Positions 1 to 4,661 of a stretch of 5,573 bases of DNA are shown in pieces (the stretch's first letter is position 1; the number at the start of each line of letters is the position of its first letter). The notes under the pieces were generated by a model. It searched no databases. It was not told where the DNA came from and was given only the letters and a program-made list of their open reading frames with translations. A program made the position numbers and the translations under genes. Origin of the DNA: Alphaproteobacteria bacterium UBA7371 (lineage in GTDB: Bacteria > Pseudomonadota > Alphaproteobacteria > UBA8317); NCBI GenBank assembly GCA_002469865.1, contig DKOD01000075.1, forward strand, positions 1-5,573, read 5' to 3'.

Positions 1-87
1 CTTGCGCCATGATTTGAATTGTTTGGACGTCATTCCAATTGGGGTCATTTCCACGTTTTTCTTACCTTTGGTCTTACTTTCACCCAT
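1..87 (-). CDS. XRE-type helix-turn-helix regulator, N-terminal fragment (runs off the left edge)
   Basis: Only the first 29 codons are present, starting at an ATG at 87-85 and open to base 1. The start is preceded by a purine-rich GAGGGGG about 8 bases upstream, a good ribosome-binding site. After a Lys-rich leader the protein reads MTSKQFKSWRK. This closely resembles the opening helix of small alphaproteobacterial Cro/C1-type DNA-binding proteins, whose typical start is MTxxxFKxWRxxxGLSQxEAA. Internal ATGs at codons 14 and 19 could be the real start, since family members often begin right at this motif. The recognition helix lies outside the window, so the family call rests on about 12 residues. 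The gene lies 74 bp downstream of carA on the same strand and may be co-transcribed with it or have its own promoter. The inverted repeat at 102-121 just upstream could be an autoregulatory site (inference). Confidence 0.55.
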   Translation of the reverse strand, partial: MGESKTKGKKNVEMTPIGMTSKQFKSWRK

Positions 88-101
88 TGCAGGTGCCCCC
101 T

Positions 102-121
102 CAAAACATCGCGATTGTTTG
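102..121. promoter_or_regulatory. Imperfect 20-bp inverted repeat upstream of the HTH gene, candidate operator
   Basis: CAAAACATCGCGATTGTTTG has twofold symmetry. The 8-bp core ATCGCGAT and the outer CAAA/TTTG pairs match, leaving two mismatched positions in each arm. It ends 14 bp before the ATG of the minus-strand regulator. Size, symmetry and position fit a dimeric HTH-protein operator used for autoregulation, but no binding protein is shown by the sequence. A chance palindrome in an AT-rich spacer is the alternative. Confidence 0.3.
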
Positions 122-161
122 TGATGAGGGTAACGCAATTTTTTTGTCGAACAAACCTCTT

Positions 162-1301
162 TTAAGATGCATTAAGTGAGATGTTCTGGGCGAATTTTGA
201 AAACAGTTCCTGCGCCTCGCGCGGGCCAGGTGAAGCTTCGGGGTGGTATTGAACAGAAAACGCCCGACCATCTTGGGTGGCAAGCCCGCAATTGGTTCCA
301 TCAAAAAGAGAAGTGTGGGTTTCTTGGACATGGCTTGGCAAGCTTTCCGCATCAACCGTGAAGCCATGATTCATGGATGTGATAAAGACACGGCCGTCTT
401 CAAGTTGTTTCACGGGATGGTTCACGCCATGGTGGCCAAATTTCATTTTTTTGGTCTTGCCACCAAACGAAAGAGCCAGAAGTTGATGGCCAAGGCATAT
501 GCCAAATAATGGGATAGCTGCATCAAGCGCCCATTGGATAACCGGTGCAGCAACCTCATGGGTGGCTGCAGGGTCACCAGGACCATTGGACAGGAACAGG
601 CCCACTGGTTTTTCAGACTTCACCGCCTCAATATTTGTATTGGCTGGGTGCACGACCACCCGAAAGCCTTGATGGCGAAGGTGCCGCAGAATGTTGGTTT
701 TCATTCCATAATCGATGGCCACAACGGTTTTTTGAGCTGCAGGAGGTTCTTGCCGCCACAGCCCCTCATTCCAATCATATGGTTGTTTGGTCGTCACTTC
801 GCTGGCCAAATCCAGTCCTTCTAGGCCGCCCCATGCGTTTAATTTATCAAGGGTACTTTCCTGGGCCCCTTGATGGAGTGGGTTGATGATTGCCGCTTTC
901 ATGGCCCCACGGTCGCGAAGGATGCCAGCCACCAAACGTGTGTCGATGCCAGCAATGGCTGTAACGCCTTGAAGCCTGGCCCAATCTTCCAAGCTAGATG
1001 CAGACCTCCAGTTGGACGCAAAAATATTTCGTTCTCGTATGACGAAACCCCGAGCATGAACTTTTTGGTGCTCATTATCCTCGATATTGGTACCAATATT
1101 ACCAATATGTGGGTTGGTGAAGGTGATTAATTGGCCGGCATAGGAGGGGTCAGTTAACGTCTCTTGGTAACCTGTCATGGCCGTGTTGAAGCATAATTCG
1201 CCAATAACAATATTTTCCGCGCCGATGCCGAAGCCGGAAAAAAATGTTCCATCCTCAAGCAGTAAGCCGGCATTTCTGTCCATTCCCACCAATGCTTTCA
1301 T
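162..1301 (-). CDS. carA: Carbamoyl-phosphate synthase small (glutaminase) subunit
   Basis: CarA hydrolyses glutamine and passes ammonia to CarB, which makes carbamoyl phosphate for arginine and pyrimidine synthesis in the cytoplasm. The 379-residue product is complete and of usual family length (about 380). The N-terminal CPSase small-chain domain shows GLLLEDGTFFSGFG, then GELCFNTAMTGYQE and TDPSYAGQLITFTNP (about residues 12-65). The C-terminal class I glutamine amidotransferase domain (about 190-375) has SNGPGDP, the nucleophile loop GICLGHQ with Cys269, and VQYHPEASPGP with His353 and Glu355. These are the same numbers as the catalytic triad in E. coli CarA. I chose the ATG at 1301 because GAGG lies 6 bases upstream. 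An in-frame TTG at 1313 would add four residues and overlap that ribosome-binding site. The gene directly downstream is an HTH regulator, not carB, so the CarB partner must be encoded elsewhere. Confidence 0.97.
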   Translation of the reverse strand: MKALVGMDRNAGLLLEDGTFFSGFGIGAENIVIGELCFNTAMTGYQETLTDPSYAGQLITFTNPHIGNIGTNIEDNEHQKVHARGFVIRERNIFASNWRSASSLEDWARLQGVTAIAGIDTRLVAGILRDRGAMKAAIINPLHQGAQESTLDKLNAWGGLEGLDLASEVTTKQPYDWNEGLWRQEPPAAQKTVVAIDYGMKTNILRHLRHQGFRVVVHPANTNIEAVKSEKPVGLFLSNGPGDPAATHEVAAPVIQWALDAAIPLFGICLGHQLLALSFGGKTKKMKFGHHGVNHPVKQLEDGRVFITSMNHGFTVDAESLPSHVQETHTSLFDGTNCGLATQDGRAFSVQYHPEASPGPREAQELFSKFAQNISLNAS

Positions 1302-1341
1302 GGACCACCTCAAATAATCTTACAGACAAAAACTGCCCGTG

Positions 1342-1369
1342 ATTAGACCAAGCTTGGTGGGCTTAGCAA
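1342..1369 (-). promoter_or_regulatory. Probable sigma70-type promoter of carA
   Basis: Read on the minus strand, TTGCTA (1369-1364) is followed after 16 bp by TCTAAT (1347-1342). These match the -35 and -10 consensus at 4 of 6 and 5 of 6 positions. Transcription would begin near 1335, giving a leader of about 35 bases before the carA ATG, which is a sensible length. The spacer contains the palindrome ACCAAGCTTGGT. This is the best match I found in the divergent region, but it was picked by eye. Confidence 0.4.
1347..1358. promoter_or_regulatory. Perfect 12-bp palindrome ACCAAGCTTGGT in the carA promoter spacer
   Basis: ACCAAGCTTGGT equals its own reverse complement and falls between the proposed -35 and -10 elements of carA, overlapping the first base of the -10. 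A repressor bound here would block RNA polymerase. No known pyrimidine or arginine operator is recognised in it, so the regulatory role is inferred from position only. Confidence 0.25.
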
Positions 1370-1468
1370 CATGTGATGGCCAGATGTGGTTGATTGGCGT
1401 TGTTATATCTTAGTAGAAGCCACCCTATGCCCGTTTTTGGGGCAAGCAAACATGAAGGGCCCTTGGGC

Positions 1469-1930
1469 ATGCGCAACAAATTTATGGACGACATGAAAGA
1501 CGCCATGCGTGGTGGTGATAAGGAGAAGGTTGCAACCTTGAGGCTCATCATGGCGGCGCTGAAAGAGCGTGACATTGCAGCCCGCTCTGAGGGTGTCGAG
1601 GATGGGGTGGGCGATGATGAGGTTATCGCGATTTTGGCCAAGATGATCAAACAACGCGAAGAATCAGCAAAAGTTTATGATGAGGGTGGTCGGCCGGAAA
1701 TGGCCCAGGCTGAACGAAAAGAAATAGAAATTATTAGGGACTATCTTCCCAGCCAGCTTGATGATGATGAGGTGGCCCAAGCCATCAATCTTGCCATCAA
1801 GGATGCAGAGGCAAATTGCCTTAAAGATATGGGCAAAGTCATGGCATTGCTTAAAGAGCGCCATGCAGGGCAGTTGGATTTTGGTAAGGCGTCAGCAGCA
1901 ATTCGGGCAAGGCTTCAGGAAACGGCATGA
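1469..1930 (+). CDS. GatB/YqeY domain-containing protein
   Basis: A complete 153-residue protein of the YqeY-like family, of usual length (about 150). The family is related to the tail domain of GatB, the tRNA-binding part of the tRNA-dependent amidotransferase. The free-standing proteins are thought to act on or near tRNA, but their biochemical role is not settled. Recognisable blocks are the N-terminal amphipathic stretch FMDDMKDAMRGGDKEKVATLRLIMAALKERDIAAR (residues 5-39), then KMIKQREESAKVYDEGGRPE (58-77), EIEIIRDYLPSQLDDDEV (85-102) and the C-terminal DMGKVMALLKERHAGQLDFGKAS (120-142). The ATG at 1469 fits the family's usual start. AAGGG at 1455-1459 lies 9 bases upstream and sits inside a 10-bp palindrome. 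In-frame starts at 1394 (TTG) and 1427 (ATG) would add residues with no family match. It is divergent from carA and ends 3 bp from the convergent membrane-protein gene. Confidence 0.93.
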   Translation: MRNKFMDDMKDAMRGGDKEKVATLRLIMAALKERDIAARSEGVEDGVGDDEVIAILAKMIKQREESAKVYDEGGRPEMAQAERKEIEIIRDYLPSQLDDDEVAQAINLAIKDAEANCLKDMGKVMALLKERHAGQLDFGKASAAIRARLQETA

Positions 1931-1933
1931 ATT

Positions 1934-2167
1934 TTACTCATCATGTTTTTTTCTGTCCCGGCCATGCCGAGCCGTTTCGCGGAGAAATTCAAAAAGGATT
2001 GCTCCTGAAACAAGCGGCATACCGACACTCAGCGCACCACCAAGAATAAGTGCGGTTAAGCCGATATCGCCCCATATGTATTTTTGGATGCCCCAATAGG
2101 CGAGGTAAGCGGCGATCAACATCAGGATAAGGCTGCTCAAATAAAGGAATAGGCGTGTGATGTTCAT
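1934..2167 (-). CDS. Small protein with two membrane helices, function unknown
   Basis: I do not recognise this protein. The 77-residue product has two hydrophobic segments, LFLYLSSLILMLIAAYLAYW (about residues 6-25) and IGLTALILGGALSVGMPLVSGAILF (about 36-60), joined by a short loop QKYIWGD. It ends in a strongly charged tail, RETARHGRDRKKHDE. The positive tail and Arg near the N-terminus suggest an inner-membrane hairpin with both ends in the cytoplasm (inference). The ATG at 2167 is preferred because AGGT lies about 6 bases upstream. A TTG at 2188 in the same frame would add seven residues but has no ribosome-binding site. The coherent two-helix pattern and the lack of a competing ORF argue that it is real. 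It is convergent with the YqeY-domain gene, 3 bp apart, and divergent from the PNPOx-like gene. Confidence 0.7.
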   Translation of the reverse strand: MNITRLFLYLSSLILMLIAAYLAYWGIQKYIWGDIGLTALILGGALSVGMPLVSGAILFEFLRETARHGRDRKKHDE

Positions 2168-2192
2168 GTATGACCTGATGTTTCCCAATAAC

Positions 2193-2208
2193 GGTCACAT
2201 TTGTGACC
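2193..2208. promoter_or_regulatory. Perfect 16-bp inverted repeat in a divergent intergenic region, candidate operator
   Basis: GGTCACATTTGTGACC has two perfect 7-bp arms (GGTCACA and TGTGACC) around a 2-bp spacer. It lies 25 bp upstream of the membrane-protein ATG and 37 bp upstream of the PNPOx-like ATG, the only intergenic space between these divergent genes. That position suits a shared operator for a dimeric regulator. The half-site order TCACA...TGTGA is the reverse of the CRP/FNR arrangement TGTGA...TCACA, so I do not call it a CRP site. There is no U-tract, so it is not a terminator. The cognate regulator is unknown. Confidence 0.5.
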
Positions 2209-2245
2209 ATGGTGATGAGCCAAAACATATTTGCAGGTTTTTGTC

Positions 2246-2803
2246 ATGCAGCGCGTGATGGATGTGATGGTGTCAGGGCATCGTCAATTCATGGATGTGC
2301 TTGAGGCTGCACGCACCAGACGCGGCGGCTTCTTTCGCAACGTGACCCTGGTGACTTCGGGTGATGGTCCTGATGTTCGCACAGTGGTTTTGCGTGAAAT
2401 CTCCCCAGGTTCGTTGGTTGTTTTTACCGACCGACGAAGCCCAAAGTTTTCTCAATTGCAGGATGATGATCGCGCCGCCATCCATGCCTATGACCAGAAA
2501 ACAAAATTGCAGGTGCGCGGTTATGGCACCTGCCAACTGGTTACGGGGGATAAAATCCCGCAAAAATTTCTTCGTGAAGCCATGCAAAGACGTGAAGATT
2601 ACGCAGGTTTTTTTTCGCCAGGCGAAAAGTTGGATGCGGGACAGGCATGGGACATGGATCTGGATCAAGCATCACAAAATTTGGCTCTTATTCTGTTCAA
2701 ACCCCATTTGTGGGATGTGCTGGAATTGCATGTTGAAGGACATCGTCGGTTTGGCTGGAATTTGGAAGATGGTGAATGGGTTGGCTCCTGGCGGGCCCCA
2801 TAG
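2246..2803 (+). CDS. Pyridoxamine 5'-phosphate oxidase-like FMN-binding split-barrel protein
   Basis: The 185-residue product has the PNPOx-like split-barrel pattern. RTVVLREISPGSLVVFTDRRSPKFSQL (residues 45-71) matches the FMN-phosphate-binding strand-loop of PdxH (RxVLLR...FFTN..SRK). It is followed by DDRAAIHAYDQKTKLQVRGYGTCQLV (74-99), matching the next barrel strands. The C-terminus ends WNLEDGEWVGSWRAP, reminiscent of the PdxH ending but without the ERLAP and RxH residues that bind the pyridoxal ring. It is also shorter than PdxH (about 215). It is therefore best called a family member with unknown substrate, not confidently PdxH. The ATG at 2246 has AGG about 8-9 bases upstream; a TTG at 2231 and ATGs at 2258 and 2267 are alternatives. 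It ends 12 bp before dnaG and is probably the first gene of the PNPOx-dnaG-rpoD transcript. Confidence 0.85.
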   Translation: MQRVMDVMVSGHRQFMDVLEAARTRRGGFFRNVTLVTSGDGPDVRTVVLREISPGSLVVFTDRRSPKFSQLQDDDRAAIHAYDQKTKLQVRGYGTCQLVTGDKIPQKFLREAMQRREDYAGFFSPGEKLDAGQAWDMDLDQASQNLALILFKPHLWDVLELHVEGHRRFGWNLEDGEWVGSWRAP

Positions 2804-2815
2804 GATACTTGGACC

Positions 2816-4591
2816 ATGGACAGAAATTTCTTAGATCAATTGCGGCAACAGACATCCCTCAGGGACCTCATCGGCCGATATGTTCAATGGGACCGAAAAA
2901 AATCAGAAGAAGGTAGGGGAATCCTCTGGGCATGTTGCCCTTTTCATCAAGAAAAAAGTGCCAGCTTTAAGGTGGATGTTGGGCGGGGCCAATATTATTG
3001 TTTCGGCTGCCACAAAAAGGGCGATGCCATCTCTTTCCTGCAAGATCGCGATGGGCTTGGGTTCGTTGAAGCTGTGAGGCAATTGGCAGATATGGCTGGC
3101 CTTGCCATACCAGAAACTGACCTGCCCAAAGGCCCCGATTCAAGGCCTCTTTATAGGGCCATGGATGTTGCGCAAGAATTTTTTGTGGCGCAGTTGAAAG
3201 GCCGTGACGGTGTTCAAGCCCGGTCCTATTTGGTGCGTCAACGGGGCTTGTCACCTGATGATGCCAAGCATTTTGGCATTGGTTTTGCGCCAAATTCTTG
3301 GGACATGCTGGTCGGGGCATTAGAAAAATCTGGTGTTTCCATGGCTGATGCGGAAGCCGTGGGCTTGGTGTCCAAAAGCGATCGTGGACAAGGTTATTAT
3401 AGCCGCTTTCGTGGGCGCGTGATGTTTCCCATCCATGACGCACGCGGCCGGTTGGTGGCATTTGGTGGGCGGCTTTTGGAAGGAGAGGGCGCCAAATATT
3501 ACAACAGTACTGAGACAGCTATCTTTAGCAAAAAAAAGACCCTTTATAATCTCCATCAAGCCCGCACCCAGGGGCGTAAAGATGATCCCATGATTGTGGT
3601 GGAAGGCTATATGGATTGTGTTGCTCTGCATAAGGCAGGGTTCGGGCGCGTTGTGGCGCCTATGGGCACAGCCATGAATGAGGAGTATCTTCAGGAATTA
3701 TGGAAATATAACAGTGAGCCGGTTGTGTGTCTGGATGGTGATAAGGCCGGCCTCAATGCCGCTGATCGCCTAGTGGCCATGGCTCTTCCTCTGGTCCGGC
3801 ATGACAAAACCCTGCAATTCATCACGCTTCCCGATGGGCTCGATCCGGATGATTACATCAAACATCAAGGTCGCGATGCATTCTCGTCCCTGTTGTCTGA
3901 AGCACAGCCATTGGCAGATTTTTGTTGGTTGCGGGAGTACCAACGCACCCCATTACATACTCCAGAACAGATTGAAGGCTTGAAGACACGCCTGCGCATG
4001 CTTTTGCAAACCATGACGCCAGGCCCTCTTCGCGAGGGTTATAAGCAACATATGCAGCAAAAGTTGCAGGACCATGGGCTGTTAACATCACCCAGGCCTG
4101 CACGCCCATTGCGTAAGCCTGTCTTGCCAGCCATGGAGAAGGTTCAGCATAACAGAGAATATCTGTTGCTTGGCCTGCTTCTTGGAGGTCCTCAATTGCT
4201 CGAAGAAGTGGTTGAGCAACTTTCAGAGCTTACCTGCATCAATACGGATTTGGAGAAACTTCGAATAGCCATGATGGAGTGTGTCTCATCAGCAGACGAT
4301 TCGTTGCCCCTTGACGCAACCATGGTGGCGAGGCATCTCACAGGGAAGGGCCTTCGGGACATGGTGCAATCATGTGGGGATGTCACACGCATGATGTATC
4401 CTGGTTTGGAAGAGATGACGCCTGAGGATATTCGAACTCATTGGAAAAGTATCGCCAAGTGGCAGCAACAAAACATTCTTCACCAACGGCTTGATGACTT
4501 GAAACTTGCGGTGGCTGAGCATGGGCTTACCGACGAGATCTTGGGTGCTATTGAGGCAACCAAGCTGGACCTTCAAGCTTTGGATGATTGA
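2816..4591 (+). CDS. dnaG: DNA primase
   Basis: DnaG makes the RNA primers for chromosomal replication, working with the DnaB helicase at the fork. The 591-residue protein is complete and of normal length. The N-terminal CHC2 zinc ribbon has CPFH (Cys41, His44) and YCFGC (Cys62, Cys65). The catalytic core follows (about 110-370), with the basic template-binding segment KYYNSTETAIFSKKKTLYNL (227-246). The TOPRIM metal site is VVEGYMD (Glu263) and CLDGDKAG (Asp307, Asp309). Residues from about 440 form the more variable C-terminal helicase-interaction domain. The ATG at 2816 gives the family's typical MDRNFLDQLR start. The best ribosome-binding match, AGGA at 2802-2805, overlaps the stop codon of the preceding gene, so translational coupling is likely. 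rpoD follows after 70 bp, the usual dnaG-rpoD arrangement. Confidence 0.98.
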   Translation: MDRNFLDQLRQQTSLRDLIGRYVQWDRKKSEEGRGILWACCPFHQEKSASFKVDVGRGQYYCFGCHKKGDAISFLQDRDGLGFVEAVRQLADMAGLAIPETDLPKGPDSRPLYRAMDVAQEFFVAQLKGRDGVQARSYLVRQRGLSPDDAKHFGIGFAPNSWDMLVGALEKSGVSMADAEAVGLVSKSDRGQGYYSRFRGRVMFPIHDARGRLVAFGGRLLEGEGAKYYNSTETAIFSKKKTLYNLHQARTQGRKDDPMIVVEGYMDCVALHKAGFGRVVAPMGTAMNEEYLQELWKYNSEPVVCLDGDKAGLNAADRLVAMALPLVRHDKTLQFITLPDGLDPDDYIKHQGRDAFSSLLSEAQPLADFCWLREYQRTPLHTPEQIEGLKTRLRMLLQTMTPGPLREGYKQHMQQKLQDHGLLTSPRPARPLRKPVLPAMEKVQHNREYLLLGLLLGGPQLLEEVVEQLSELTCINTDLEKLRIAMMECVSSADDSLPLDATMVARHLTGKGLRDMVQSCGDVTRMMYPGLEEMTPEDIRTHWKSIAKWQQQNILHQRLDDLKLAVAEHGLTDEILGAIEATKLDLQALDD

Positions 4592-4608
4592 GCAATAGCA
4601 AATTAAAG

Positions 4609-4630
4609 TGCCGCCCATTGGGTGGCGGCG
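4609..4630 (+). other. GC-rich stem-loop in the dnaG-rpoD gap
   Basis: GCCGCC (4610-4615) pairs with GGCGGC (4624-4629) around the loop CATTGGGT, and a flanking T/G wobble can extend the stem. It is followed by GTTGAACG, with no run of T, so it does not look like a strong intrinsic terminator. In E. coli the dnaG-rpoD junction is an mRNA processing point that lets the two genes be expressed at different levels. A similar role as a processing or stability element is possible here (inference). Confidence 0.5.
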
Positions 4631-4661
4631 TTGAACGAATGGAAATTGGTCGGGAGCATTC

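Noticed and set aside
1..87. Start of carB
   Set aside because: The translated N-terminus does not resemble CarB (typically MPKRTDIxxILIIGAGPI); it matches an XRE-type opening helix instead.
130..160. Possible intrinsic terminator after carA (TTTGT/ACAAA stem)
   Set aside because: On the carA strand the 5-bp AT-rich stem with a 3-base loop is followed by A residues, not T, so it does not fit a Rho-independent terminator.
101..367. 88-codon minus-strand frame overlapping the carA 3' end
   Set aside because: Composition is typical of noise, and most of it lies within the carA glutaminase domain coding sequence in another frame.
1390..1419. TTGATT with an 18-bp spacer to TAGAAG as promoter of the YqeY-domain gene
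   Set aside because: The -10 is a weak 4 of 6 match and nearby TATATC has no partner -35. A promoter must exist in this region, but I cannot place it with confidence.
2361..2834. 157-codon plus-strand reading frame overlapping the PNPOx-like gene
   Set aside because: It is out of frame with the conserved split-barrel motifs, and its translation is rich in Trp, Cys and Met in a pattern typical of a wrong frame.
2967..3461. 164-codon reading frame on the minus strand inside dnaG
   Set aside because: It lies fully within the well-supported primase gene, has no recognisable motif and no credible ribosome-binding site; treated as a shadow frame.
4498..4522. CTTGAAA at the end of dnaG as a heat-shock promoter for rpoD
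   Set aside because: The -35-like heptamer matches the sigma32 consensus, but no CCCCATNT-like -10 element follows at the right distance.
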